A DNA stretch of 64,000 nucleotides from Nissolia schottii (GCA_003254905.1 QANU01027747.1:6162-70161), one strand, 5' to 3'. Shown: positions 34,141-46,307, numbered from the stretch's first letter. The notes: generated by a model not told the origin, from the sequence alone. A program made the numbers and translations.

Positions 34141-34186
34141 GCCAAGCTAACCACGTTAAACAAGCGCTGCCTGGGAGGCAACCTAG
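34141..34186 (+). other. Conserved tail motif after gag in the Athila-like element
   Basis: Contains AGCTAACCACGTTAAACAAG followed by a CGCT...CCTGGGAGGCAACC segment. The same segment occurs inverted at 51766-51813 and 60604-60651 right after the gag-protease stop, although the surrounding non-coding DNA is much more diverged. It has the look of a conserved RNA element. Confidence 0.65.
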
Positions 34187-34766
34187 TGTTCTGTGAGTTT
34201 TATTATTTTAGTAGTTTATTAATTTTAAGGTTAATTAATTTTAAGGTGTTAGAATATGTTTTTATGAAACATTGTGAAAAAGAATTAAGGTTTATTTAAA
34301 TCATGTAATTAGGGCAAGATTTTGAGGTGCTAATCTTTTCCAAGTAACGCTAACATGAAGCACCTAAGATTTTAACCTAATAACTGATTTTTAAACTTTT
34401 CCCCCAGTTTTCAACAAACTTAGTGCAATATGATTTAATCTGGAAATAAGATTTCTAGCTGGTTTAGAATTGAAGAATTATCAAGAAAGGAAATCTTTTT
34501 AAGCACCTTCAAGGAACATGTTTTATTTTGAATCCATAAATCATTGTGGGAAATTCTGTACACAATAAGCAGGAAATTCTGGCCGCAGCTGTAGGAAATT
34601 CTGTATGCAAAAGGATTCAAAATAAAACCATGATCTCTCTAATTCTACCTGAAAGAAAGGAAATTTTTGGATTGTTTTTGCAGGCCGGAGAATAACCAAT
34701 AAATTTTCCTAAACACAACAAAAGAGAGATACACATCTAGAGGAAAAAGAGCATGATTCTTGGAGA
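34187..34766 (+). other. Non-coding 3' region of the Athila-like element, left part
   Basis: AT-rich DNA without coding potential. It resembles the non-coding region of the copies at 50325-51765 and 59160-60603. It ends with AGATG, the left target duplication of chromovirus H. Confidence 0.65.
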
Positions 34767-35255
34767 AGATGTGTAACATCCCGACTTTCCTTAGGAAGAC
34801 CTTAGGCACGACTTATGACTCTGGCTTAGGTAAAAAGTACAAAGTAACCCGAATTTGGGTTAGAGGGAATTTATTTATGAGGCCTGTCCCCCTTAATTTG
34901 AAGAGAAAGCGAGGAGGTTATGCTCTTGTTAAGCCCCGGGAGGTTCGAGCCCAATTTCGGAACAAATAGGAATCTGGTGGGAGGTCAAAGGGATCTGCGA
35001 AGGATTGACTGACAGAAACAAGTACCCGGATGCCTTGTTTCGGAGCGCCATCCTGACTAGAAAAATTCACGGATCATAGAAGTATATTTGTCATATTTTT
35101 CCAAAGGCCGTGTGTGGGGCAGAAGCGATTAAATGTGACTGAAATAGAGCAAGAGTGGGGATATTTAAAGTAACTATAGTAAAATAATAATATAATAATA
35201 TAATAATAATTAATAAATAATTAAATTAATAATTAAAGCAACAGGGGGCCACGGC

Positions 35256-35262
35256 TATAAAT
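35256..35262 (+). promoter_or_regulatory. TATA box of chromovirus H 5' LTR
   Basis: TATAAAT in CACGGCTATAAATGCCACC. The 3' LTR has lost this segment through a deletion near 43344. Confidence 0.75.
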
Positions 35263-35680
35263 GCCACCTGATTGCAAAACCGAAGAGAGTTTTAGAACTC
35301 TATGGTTTCTTCTTTTCTAGTATCGTTCGAACAAATCGCGAGAGCGCTACCGGACTTCCGAAAATTTCTTGGAGCATACCATTGCAACAAGGATTTTCTC
35401 CACCTTCCACCTACCAACTTCAAATCCGCGTAGGAAGTGGGTAACTCTAAGCCTAGTGTCTATGTGGTTTGTTTAATGATTGTTTAAATGCATTTCTATG
35501 CATGTGAGTGAAAAACCTTTTTGTACAAACTATAGGAAATGAGTTAGGGAAGCTAGATTTTGATGATTTTGAGGTTTGGAAACCATAACTGTATGGATTG
35601 GATTATTGTAGAAGCGAAAAATGTTACGCGGAGCAAACCCTGGAGAATTTGCTCTCTGGGGCGATTTTTTTACTGTAGTA

Positions 35681-35845
35681 TTCGATTGAATTCCCACGGA
35701 TTCGAATGAAAGAAGATTTTGGATTTCAATCGAATATTTGAGGATTTCAATCGAATGAAAGACCAAGAGGGAGTTCAGCCGATTGAATCCCTAAGGGATT
35801 CGATTGAAAGAAGCAATCGAATGCTAAACCCTTAGGCATTCGAAT
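35681..35845 (+). repeat. Paired palindrome array in the H 5' LTR
   Basis: Centres at 35683, 35703, 35731, 35752, 35780, 35801, 35818 and 35841; distances 20, 28, 21, 28, 21, 17 and 23. The 3' LTR array (centres 43653 to 43860) has the same order with one extra 21/28 unit, as does LTR F (49146 to 49353). Confidence 0.9.
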
Positions 35846-37439
35846 GCTCACTGAAAGCTTATGATTTTAAAGGTTCTATGGAATCCAACCTTCATAGTTA
35901 TGTATGTTTTGGTGTAAATTGAGCATGCATCATGAGGAAGGGTCGTCGTAAGAGTTAGGATGACTTTAGACAACTAGAAGTTCACGCTAAAATTTAATGA
36001 AGATCATAATTGAACCCTAGGGGATAAAAGTAGAGCAGAGGCGACGAATCACCAAGGATTCGGACGGCCTTAGCCAGAGTCAGTAGTTATATGGTTAGGA
36101 AACCCCTATTCTCTTAGCAAGGTCTTACAGACACGCCCCTCGCCAATTCAGCAAGACGAATTGGTTACNCGCCAATTTGGCAAGACGAATTGGTTACGAG
36201 CAACGCAGGTAAAGAGACCTAATAACGATATGTAAAACGGGCATAGGCCCAAAGATGCAAAACGGGCATAGGCCCACATATGTAAAACAGGCATAGGTCT
36301 GTACAAATGATATGATGACTAAGGGGCCCCACTAAAAGAGGAAAATGAAACCGGGTCGAGTCATAGGGCCAGTCTAAGCGTGTCCACACCTGACCACTCA
36401 TAGGTTTGGTCCCTCGCCATTCTAGAAAGAGGGGATGGTTGCACTAATTGCATTCGATGTTTACCTCCTATGAGCCTTGGATGGTTAGCTACCATACCGG
36501 TAATGAGCGCCGCCGGGTCGATGCAATAGTGGCAAAAAGAGGTTGTAGTCCGAGGCCACGGCTACAAAGGTGTAAGGACTAAGTAGGACGCAGCAACAGA
36601 GCGCGTAAGAGATCCCCAGATTCCCCCACGCATTATGAAATAATATGTATGAATTGATGATTGATGTTCTGATGATAAGCATGTATGTATGTCTGTTTAA
36701 GCATTATGTATAACTGTTCATGCAATATGTATCGTCAAGGGAGCGGCCCGAGACGACTATTATGTCTTTAGCGGCAACGATGTTAATGAGCACGAAGCCT
36801 AAGTAATGAAAAGATTAGTTATCCAATCACCTAGTAACATAGATAAACCTGGGCAGAGTATAGGCCCAAGACCATAATCAGTAGGTTTTAGCTGCATGTA
36901 CACTTAGACTAAACTCTGAGCGGCCTGGAGAATAACCAAGAAACAAAAAGCCACGATTGAAATGTTACTCACTGAGGACCTACTTTTCTCACCCCCACTC
37001 GCTTATGGCTCCAGGGACGGAAGACGAGTCTTACTACGCTGATGCTGTGGAACCTGAGGAGAATCTGGGCAAGGAGTCTTAGCTGGCTATATAGTAGATA
37101 TTATAGAAAAAAAAGGGAATAAATGTATTTCTTGTTATGTGTATGGGTTATGTAATACAACTAGTATATGGTGTGTATTTGCATGTGCAAAGGACCCGCG
37201 ATGTATGTAGCCTATGTATCCACTATCTTGAAACTCGACTTATTAAGTATATCGTTTGTTATATTACTTTGTTACATGCACGGCTCTTATGTTGTAAACT
37301 GTATGCTTAACAAAAAAAATGGGTCCTTATTTTGTTAAAATTACTATTTTCGAAAACTGAAGAAATGGCCATGAAGTAAACAACCTAGCAGGAATTTCGT
37401 ACGGCTCGAGCGTACTAAATCGGCTGGGGGTGTTTCATT

Positions 37440-37451
37440 TGGTATCAGAGC
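37440..37451 (+). other. Primer binding site of chromovirus H
   Basis: TGGTATCAGAGC, two bases after the LTR end; complementary to the 3' end of initiator Met-tRNA, as in chromovirus B. Confidence 0.92.
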
Positions 37452-37603
37452 AGTTTGGTCCTAGTGAGCCTGAGGACTGAGCACTATGCTTCCGAGCATG
37501 AAGCACAGTGTATACCCTCCTAAATTGCATGTTCTGGTTATACGTGCACTGGCTGTTCTTGAGACTGATCAACTCAGGATTTTGCAGGTGTTGATACTCA
37601 GAC

Positions 37604-38683
37604 ATGCCTCCGAGAAGGGATAACACGTCTCCAGAGTCTACTGCCGTGGATTTGTTGGAGATACTGCAGCAAATGGCGCGAGCTACTCAGGCCTAAGCTC
37701 AGGCCACAGCTCAGATTGCGGCCGCCACTGCTCAGCGGAACGTGATCCCAACTGCTCAAGGGATTGAAACTCTCCGGTACAAGGATTTCATGCGGGCTAA
37801 TTCGGCGGTGTTCGAGGGATTGATGGATCCAGATCTGGTACATGGCTGGGTCAGGAAGATAGAGCAGGTCTTTGAGGATGTCCCCTGTACGGACTCTCAG
37901 AAGATCAAGTTCGCCTCGAGAAAACTGGAAGGGGCAACTGCCGAATGGTGGGATATGACCCGACCGACAGTGGAACAAGAAGGGGCGGAGATGTCATGGG
38001 AGCAATTCAAGATGACATTCCTGGACAAGTATTTCCCTAGGGAGTTACAGGATTGGAAGGAGGCGGAGTTCTTGGAGCTGAAACAAGGGACAATGAGCGT
38101 TACAGAGCATACAGCGGCCTTTGAGAAGCTTTGTTGTTACTCCCGGATGGGTAGATTTTGCCCAGATGATAACTGGAAGTGTGCCAAGTACCACCGAGGC
38201 CTGAAGCCCGAGCTAAAAGTGTTCCTAGCAAGCTCAGGTGTGCGAGATTATGCTACGCTGGTGAACACCTGCTTGGCTCAGGAGGAGGCCAACCGGGACC
38301 TAGCAGAGGTGCGCAGCGAGCGCAACAAGAGGAGGTTTGCCGAGGCAGGGAGCTCACAGATGGACCCACGAAAGAAAGGGCCATTTCAGGCCCCATTCCC
38401 AGGGAGGGGTAGGGGCCAGTATTCTCAGAGACCGCCGCAAGGGATAGGGAGGTCGCAGAACCCGCCCAGGGCCGGGCCACCAGTGTCACGACCTCAACCG
38501 CAGGGAGGAGCGAACCAGAAACAGCCAGAGGCCAGGCCAGCTTGCCCGAAGTGTAACAAGCCCCATGCAGGCGAGTGTTTGGCAGGACAGAACGTATGTT
38601 AAAGGTGTGGCCAAGGCGGGCATTTCGCCAGGGATTGCAGAGTATCGCTACCCACACCCCAACGCTAGGGCCGCGTTTTCACC
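37604..38683 (+). pseudogene. Chromovirus H gag
   Basis: ATG 37604 (MPPRRDNTSPESTAVDLLEIL) leads a Gln/Ala-rich N-terminus, then a capsid-like region (LMDPDLVHGWVRKIEQVFED...EWWDMTR...FLDKYFPRELQDWKEAEFLELKQG...YHRGLKPELK), a basic Gly/Pro/Gln-rich stretch and a CCHC knuckle. It is broken by TAA at 37694-37696, TAA at 38600-38602 inside the knuckle (the residues ...RCGQGGHFARDC follow) and TAG near 38667. One frame is kept through to protease. A TTTTGCAG string lies at 37580-37587, just upstream of the ATG. In the family, Gag packages genomic RNA into particles in the cytoplasm. Confidence 0.88.
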
Positions 38684-41600
38684 ATGGCAGCCGAGGAGGC
38701 CCAGCAGGAGGAAGGGCTAATTTTAGGTACGTGTTCTATCAATGGGAAATCATTGACTGTGTTGTATAACTCTAGAGCCTCGCACTCCTTTATCTCTCAT
38801 GGCAATGTGAAGGAGCTACAATTATCTCCTACGATGTTACCATACACTTTATCCATGTCAACGCCTACTGCACCATCTGCCAAGACCTGTCAGGTGTGCC
38901 TTAGGTGCCCGTTTCAGCTACAGGAGAGGGAGTTCGTAGCTGACTTGATTTTCCTTCCCCTAGTCGGACTGGATATTATACTAGGGATGGACTGGTTAAA
39001 GACCAACGGGGTGGTACTGGATTGCGCCAACAAATTGGTGATTCTTCCTTCGGGAATCGCAAGTTCGACAAAGTTGGACGACGAACTGCCAACCTTGTAC
39101 TGTTGCAGGTTGGAGGACCAAGGGTGTGTATTTCTAGCATCCTCGGAGGTAAAGGCGAAGGATCGGAGAATTGAGGCAATTCCAGTAGTATGTGAGTACC
39201 CCGATGTTTTCCCCGACGATATTCCAGAGTTCCCTCCCAAGCGGGAAGTAGAGTTCTCTATCGACTTGATACCGGGCGCCGGACCCATTTCAATGGCCCC
39301 CTATCGTATGTCCCCATTGGAATTGCAAGAATTGAAGAAGCAGTTAGAGGAATTGATGGACAAGGGATTCATTAGGCCGAGCGCGTCACCGTGGGGAGCC
39401 CCGGTGTTGTTCGTCAAGAAGAAGGACGGCACCATGAGACTTTGTATTGATTACAGGCAACTTAACAAAGTGACGATTAAGAACAAGTACCCACTGCCAA
39501 GGATAGAGGACCTCTTGGATCAGCTGAAAGGAGCCAGGGTATTTTCAAGAATCGACCTGACGTTGGGATATCATCAGATACGGGGTACGAGATGAGGATA
39601 TTGCCAAGACAGCATTCAGGTCCCGTTATGGACATTATGAATTTACGGTGATGTCATTTGGGCTGACAAATGCCCCTGCCATTTTTATGGATTATATGAA
39701 CCGCATTTTCCATGCCTATTTAGACGATTGTGTGATTGTCTTCATAGATGACATTTTGGTGTACTCAAGGGATGAGGAGGAGCATGCCCAGCACTTGAGG
39801 ACCGTATTGGGAATCTTGAGGGAAAAGAAGTTGTATGCTAAGCTATCTAAATGCGAGTTCTGGGAAAAGGAGGTGCAATTCCTAGGGCACGTAGTATCGG
39901 AGCGGGGTGTTGCGGTGGATCCCAGCAAAGTAGAGGCAGTAAAAACTTGGGAGAGACCCACCTTAGTTACGGAGATCCGGAGTTTTCTAGGTTTCGTAGG
40001 GTACTACCAGTGATTCATTGAGGGATTCTCCCAAATAGCATTGCCACTGACGAAGTTGACGCGTAATGGAGTCAAATTAACATGGTCACCAGAATGTGAA
40101 CGGACCTTCACGGAGCTGAAGGAAAAGCTGACCACGGCTCCAGTTTTGATATTACCCGATCCCCAATTGCCTTTTGAAGTATATTACGACGCATCAAAAG
40201 CAGGATAAGGATGCGTGTTGATGCAACAACGACAGGTAATCGCCTATGCTTCGAGACAATTGAGGCCCCATGAGACCAACTACCCCACGCATGATTTGGA
40301 ATTAGCCGCGGTAGTTTTTGCACTAAAGATTTGGAGGCATTACTTGTACGGAGTTCGGTTCGAAGTATTTTCTGATCATAAAAGTTTGAGGTATCTTTTT
40401 TATCAGAGGAAGCTTAATATGAGACAGAGAAGGTGGGCCGAGTTCTTGAAGGATTATGACTTCGGCCTGAATTATCACCCGGGAAAGGCCAATGTGGTAG
40501 CTGACGCCTTAAGTCGGAAGACGTTGCATATGGCCCATCTAATGGTACGGGAGACACAGTTACTTGAGGAGTTCCGTGATCTCGACCTAACCGTCGCCCG
40601 TCGTATCGATCGTCTAATATTATGTCCTTTGCAAGTCACGAGCGATTTTAAGCAGCGAATCAGGGAACCTCAAGAGGCATGCCACGAGAATTTGTGGAGC
40701 CAGTTTCGCAAGGCCGTAGCAGCAAAGAAGATCAAGGAGGTGACCACTGACCCAAAAGGGATGTTACGGTTCCGCCAGCGCATTTGTGTGCCCAGGAAGG
40801 GCAGTCTGCGAGAGGATATCTTACAAGAAGGGCATAAAAGCCAGTTTACGATACACCCAGGGACTACCAAGATGTACCACGACCTGCAGAAGATGTTTTG
40901 GTAGCCAGGGCTAAAGGGGGATGTAGAGGATTGGGTACAGAAATGCTTGGTTTGCCAGAAAGTGAAGATTGAGCATCAGAAGCCAGCCGGGTTACTAAAT
41001 CCTTTGGAGATTCCCGAGTGGAAATGGAGTAGGATCGCAATGGACTTTGTCACCGGACTACCACGTACCCGAACAGGATTGGATGCAGTATGGGTAATTG
41101 TAGACAGGCTGACTAAATCTGCTCATTTTATCCCTGTCAAAATGAACTACTCGATGGAGAAGTTAGTGCAGCTATATCTGAAGGAGGTGGTACGGTTACA
41201 CAGAATCCCCTCTTCTATTATTTCGGATAGGGATCCCAGGTTTACCTCTCGGTTCTGGACAGCCTTTCAAAGAGCTCAAGGATCACAATTGCATTTGCGT
41301 TCAGCGTATCACCCTCAGACAGACGGCCAGTCAGAGAGAACCATCCAGACTTTGGAAGATATGCTGCGGGCATGTGCATTAGATACCCCCGGGAATTGGG
41401 AAGAACTGATGCCCCTTGTAGAGTTCTCGTATAATAATAGTTACCAAGCCAGTATAGGCATGGCCCTTTTCAAGGCCCTCTACGGCCGAAAGTGCCATTC
41501 GTCGCTTTGTTGGAATGATAGCAGGCAATACCAAGGGCTGACTCTAGAAGAAAAGCAAGAGGCAGAAGATATGATAAAACTGGTGCGCCAGAGGATGCTT

Positions 41601-42077
41601 ACAGCGCACAGCCGGCAAAAGAGTTATGCGGACACCGACCGGAGACAACTACAGTTTCAAGAGGGAGATCACATATTTCTGAAGGTTACGCCAGCGACTG
41701 GGATTGGCAGATCCTTGAAAGGCAGGAAATTGAGCCCCCGATTCATGGGTCCCTTTCAAATCCTGAAACGCATAGGGCCAGTGGCCTACAAGATAGCTCT
41801 TCCGCCAAACTTGGCCAACATCCATGATGTCTTTCACGTATCCCAGCTACGAAAATACTACGCCTCTCTAGACCATGTACTACAGCCAGAACAAGTACAG
41901 CTAAGAGAAGATCTAGCTTTACCTCTTACTCCACAGCGAATTATTGACCGCAAGACTCGTCAGACACGGAGTAAGGAGATTCCCATGGTGCGGGTAATAT
42001 GGGCAAATGGAGAATTCGAAGAAAAGACGTGGGAACTGGAGGAGGAGATGCGAAAAGCTTACCCGGAGCTATTCTGA
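38684..42077 (+). pseudogene. Chromovirus H protease, RT, RNase H, integrase, chromodomain-like tail
   Basis: Protease comes first, with the catalytic triplet changed to N-S-R (38768-38776) and [11 protein letters not shown] intact. RT blocks [28 protein letters not shown] and FSRIDL are followed by a +1 frameshift near 39585, then FIDDILVYS (about 39738-39764). RNase H has YYDAS and [10 protein letters not shown]. The integrase has a zinc region ([14 protein letters not shown]...CLVC), then core Asp residues in AMDFVTGLPRT and SDRDPRF and Glu in TIQTLEDML. A GPF module and a chromodomain-like end (KEIPMVRVIWANG...YPELF) close it. Stops: TGA 40011-40013, TAA 40206-40208, TAG 40902-40904. It is intact from 40947 to the TGA at 42075-42077. 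Most damage looks like C-to-T change, as expected in methylated DNA. Confidence 0.93.
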
Positions 42078-42105
42078 AGGTACGGATTCCAACTATACTT
42101 AAATT

Positions 42106-42137
42106 TCGAGGACGAAATTTTTCTAAGGGAGGTAGAA
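42106..42137 (+). other. Polypurine tract of chromovirus H
   Basis: GAGGACGAAATTTTTCTAAG followed by GGAGGTAGAA directly abuts the LTR TG at 42138. A second copy precedes 42958 because of the duplication. Confidence 0.85.
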
Positions 42138-42473
42138 TGTAACATCCCGACTTTCCTTAGGAAGACCTTAGGCTCGACTTATGACTCTGGCTTAGGTAAA
42201 AAGTACAAAGTAACCCAAATTTGGGTTAGAGGGAATTTATTTATGAGGCCTGTCCCCCTTAAATTGAAGAGAAAGCTAGGAGGTTATGCTCTTGTTAAGC
42301 CCCGGGAGGTTCGAGCCCAATTTCGGAACAAACAGGAATCCGGTGGGAGGTCAAAGGGATCTGCGAAGGATTGGCTGACAGAAACAAGTACCCGGATGCC
42401 TTGTTTCGGAGCGCCATCCTGACCGAAAAAATTCACGGATCATAGAAGTATATTTGTCATATTTTTCCAAAGN

Positions 42474-43291
42474 GTTTCAAGAGGGAGATCACATATTTCT
42501 GAAGGTTACGCCAGCGACTGGGATTGGCAGATCCTTGAAAGGCAGGAAATTGAGCCCCCGATTCATGGGTCCCTTTCAAATCCTGAAACGCGTAGGGCCA
42601 GTGACCTACAAGATAGCTCTTCCGCCAAACTTGGCCAACATCCATGATGTCTTTCACGTATCCCAGCTACGAAAATACTACGCCTCTCTAGACCATGTAC
42701 TACAGCCAGAACAAGTACAGCTAAGAGAAGATCTAGCTTTACCTCTTACTCCACAGCGAATTATTGACCGCAAGACTCGTCAGACACGGAGTAAGGAGAT
42801 TCCCATGGTGCGGGTAATATGGGCAAATGGAGAATTCGAAGAAAAGACGTGGGAACTGGAGGAGGAGATGCGAAAAGCTTACCCGGAGCTATTCTGAAGG
42901 TACGGATTCCAACTATACTTAAATTTCGAGGACGAAATTTTTCTAAGGGAGGTAGAATGTAACATCCTGACTTTCCTTAGGAAGACCTTAGGCTCGACTT
43001 ATGACTCTGGCTTAGGTAAAAAGTACAAAGTAACCCAAATTTGGGTTAGAGGGAATTTATTTATGAGGCCTGTCCCCATTAAATTGAAGAGAAAGCTAGG
43101 AGGTTATGCTCTTGTTAAGCCCCGGGAGGTTCGAGCCCAATTTCGGAACAAACAGGAATCGGTGGGAGGTCAAAGGGATCTGCGAAGGATTGGCTGACAG
43201 AAACAAGTACCCGGATGCCTTGTTTCGGAGCGCCATCCTGACCGAAAAAATTCACGGATCATAGAAGTATATTTGTCATATTTTTCCAAAG
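42474..43291 (+). repeat. Direct duplication of 41654-42472 across a single N
   Basis: Immediately after the N at 42473 the sequence restarts at GTTTCAAGAGGGAG (as at 41654), runs through the integrase end, PPT and about 335 bp of LTR, and then continues into the rest of the LTR. The two copies differ at only a few bases and one indel. Either a real tandem duplication or two overlapping contigs placed side by side; the N favours the second. Confidence 0.85.
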
Positions 43292-44954
43292 GCCGTGTGT
43301 GTGGCAGAAGCGATTAAATGTGACTAAAATAGAGCAAGAGTGGGCATACCATTGCAACAAGGATTTTCTCCACCTTCCACCTACCAACTTCAAATCCGCG
43401 TAGGAAGTGGGTAACTCTAAGCCCAATGTCTATGTGGTTTGTTTAATGATTATTTAAATGCATTTCTGTGCATGTGAGTGAAAAACCTTTTTGTACAAAC
43501 TATAGGAAATGAGTTAGGGAAGCTAGATTTTGATGATTTTGAGGTTTGGAAACCATAATTGTATGGATTGGATTACTGTAGAAGCAAAAAATGTTACGCG
43601 GAGCAAACCCTGGAGAATTTGCTCTCTGGGGCGATTTTTTTACTGTAGCATTCGACTGAATTCCCACGGATTCGAATGAAAGAAGATTTTGGATTTCAAT
43701 CGAATACTTGAGGATTTCAATCGAATGAAAGACCATAGAGGATTTCAATCGAATACTTGAGGATTTCAATCGAATGAAAGACCAAGAGGGAGTTCAGCCG
43801 ACTGAATCCCTAAGGGATTCGATTGAAAAAGGCAATCGAATGCTAAACCCTTAGGCATTCGAATGCTCAGTGAAAGCTTATGATTTTAAAGGTTCTATGG
43901 AATCCAACCTTCATAGTTATGTATGTTTTGGTGTAAATTGAGCATGCACCATGAGGAAGGGTCATCGTAAGAGTTAGGATGACTTTAGACAACTAGAAGT
44001 TCACGCTAAAATTTAATGAAAATCATAATTGAACCCTAGGGGATAAAAGCAGAGCAGAGGCGACGGATCACCAAGGATTCGGACGGCCTTAGCCAGAGTC
44101 AGTAGTTATATGGTTAGGAAACCCCTATTCTCTTAGCAAGGTCTTATAGACACGCCCTTCGCCAATTTGGCAAGATGAATTGGTTACGAGCAACGCAGGT
44201 AAAGAGACCTGATAACGATATGTAAAATGGGCATGGGCCCAAAGATGTAAAACGGGCATAGGCCCACATATGTAAAACAGACATAGGTCTATACAAATGA
44301 TATGATGACTAAGGGGCCCACTAAAAGAGGAAAATGAAACCGAATCGAGTCATAGGGCCGATCTAAGCGTATCCACACCTGACCAAGGCCATAATCAGTA
44401 GGGTTTTAGCTGCATGTACAGTTAGACTAAACTCTGAGTGGCCTGGAGAATAATCGAGAAACAAAAAGCCACGATTGAAATGTTACTCACTGAGGACCTA
44501 CCGTTCTCACCCCCACTCGCTTATGGCTCCAGGGACGGAAGATGAGTCTTACTACGCTGATGCTGTGGAACCTGAGGAGAATCTGGGCAAGGAGACTTAG
44601 CCGGCTGTGTAGTAGATATTATAGAAAAAAAAGGAATAAATGTATTTCTTGACATGTGTATGGGTTATGTAATACAACTAGTATATGGTGTGTATTTGCA
44701 TGTGCAAAGGACCCGCGATGTATGTAGCCTATGTATCCATTATCTTGAAACTCGACTTATTATGTATATCGTTTGTTGTATTACTTTGTTACACGCACGG
44801 CTCTTATGTTGTAAACTGTATGCTTAACAAAAAAAATGGGTCCTTATTTTGTTAAAATTACTATTTTCGAAAACTGAAGAAATGGCCATGAAGTAAACAA
44901 CCTAGCGGGAATTTCGTACGGCTCGAGCGTACTAAATCGGCTGGGGGTGTTTCA
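42958..44954 (+). repeat. 3' LTR of chromovirus H (1,997 bp, two internal deletions)
   Basis: Starts TGTAACATCCTG and ends GGGGGTGTTTCA. Compared with the 5' LTR it lacks about 213 bp (35160-35372, including the TATA box; junction near 43344) and about 470 bp (36397-36866; junction near 44384). Both junctions show short microhomology. Its palindrome array has one more 49-bp unit than the 5' LTR. An LTR-start fragment at 42138-42472 precedes it because of the duplication. Confidence 0.88.
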
Positions 44955-44959
44955 AGATG

Positions 44960-46307
44960 AGCCTCTATCTCCTCAACAAATTGAAGCACAAGTAGCCCAA
45001 AACTGCAAGAGGGGCTATGTCAAGGAAACCCATTCCCCATAAACAGGGAGCATTTCTAATCTTTCTAGCACCTTAATTAAGTTCCTTTAATTAGTTTAAT
45101 GTGTGCTTAAGACTTGTTTGTTTAGAAACAATACTGAGTATTGGTTTATTTTACTTGAGCTTGATGCACGAACAAAACCAACATATGATTGAATTGTTTC
45201 AATATCCATAATAGACCTTTGTGAGTACATGCTTAAATACCATGAACAGGTTAAGATGCACCTATCTACTTGTTTGCATAAGCATAACCTTGAAGATGTT
45301 TTCAAATCAAGAAAATTAAACCTGACCCAAGTAAGGGAGTGTTACTATACACTAAGTGAGAAAAGGAAAGAATCGCCATTGTTTTTGCACAATTGAATTT
45401 GTTTGAGTCTCAGTTTTTGGATAATTGTATGGAAATAATAGGAACTGATCAAGGCATTTTGTTCTTTAGAATTTAACCTACTTGGCCAAATAAAGCCAAC
45501 CTTTAATTAGGAATATCCTTTGATACCCCAATTTGAGCTAACATGAGGAATTTCTTGTTTCATAATCCCTGAGCCTTAAAAGAAAACAATGACTTCCCTT
45601 AATTTCTAAATTAAGAGAGCATTCAATTGGATTATGTGCAAAGATCCAAGTCAGGGGGAGACAAGGATGGGTAAAAGTGGGAGCAAAAACATTGAATCAA
45701 AAAGAACAGAAGCAAGCAGAAAAATAAGAAAAATCTTATTCCCAATCCAATCACAAAAACAGAACAAAAGAAAAGGTTTGAGAAAAAGAGAAAGAGAAAA
45801 AGGGTGAAAACAATGTTGATTGAAAAAACAGGTAACAACAGGAGTTGGTTTTCAAATGCTCTCTTAATTGGAAACTTTTGCATATCCAGACAAACCAATT
45901 TTTCTTGTAGCCTGGCCCCATTAAAACCCTTAAAAGTCCTTCTGTTATCCTTGCATGACCATAGTCTTGTATTAAATCGTGAGATAGGTAACAAATTTAA
46001 ATTGCTGTGATTCAATGGTGACATTGAGAGAAACACTCACCTAGAACTGGTCCACTGACCATTGTGCAATAAAGATAATTTCCTTGATGGACAAGATATT
46101 GGATAATGTGATTTGTTATAGCATTCAAGTACTTATGCATTTGATTATGTTAAGGTTACTCTATGATATCTCACAGGTCTCAAAGCTTGAACTTCCTGAA
46201 ATACTTCAATTCATTGCAAAAACTGATTGTTCATGAGCATTGGTCTCTTGTAAAATAATTCTATTACCTCTTGTTTGAGGGAAAACAAGGTCTTAAGTGA
46301 GGGGGAG
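44960..46307 (+). other. Non-coding 3' region of the Athila-like element, right part, ending in its PPT
   Basis: Resumes the Athila-like element after chromovirus H. It contains a segment CCAAGTCAGGGGGAGACAAG (45647-45666) and an A-rich stretch, both recognisable inverted in the copies at 50325-51765 and 59160-60603. The PPT AAGTGAGGGGGAG (46295-46307) abuts the 3' LTR. No coding sequence is seen. Confidence 0.75.

Larger units (their letters stand above)
34772..37437 (+). repeat. 5' LTR of chromovirus H (2,666 bp)
   Basis: TGTAACATCCCGACTTTCC...GGCTGGGGGTGTTTCA. TATAAAT at 35256-35262, conserved GTGGGTAACTCTAAGCC at 35437-35453, paired palindromes at 35681-35845. A single N at 36169 separates two copies of a 28-bp segment (CGCCAATT...GGTTAC), so an assembly joint is likely there. 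LTRs C and F are relatives. Confidence 0.92.
34772..44954 (+). mobile_element. Chromovirus H (Tekay/Del-like), complete structure but inactivated
   Basis: 5' LTR 34772-37437, PBS 37440-37451, gag, protease, RT, RNase H, integrase with chromodomain-like tail, PPT before 42138, 3' LTR to 44954. The perfect target duplication AGATG lies at 34767-34771 and 44955-44959. An 818-bp segment is present twice around an N at 42473. Multiple nonsense codons and one frameshift disable the polyprotein. Confidence 0.93.
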
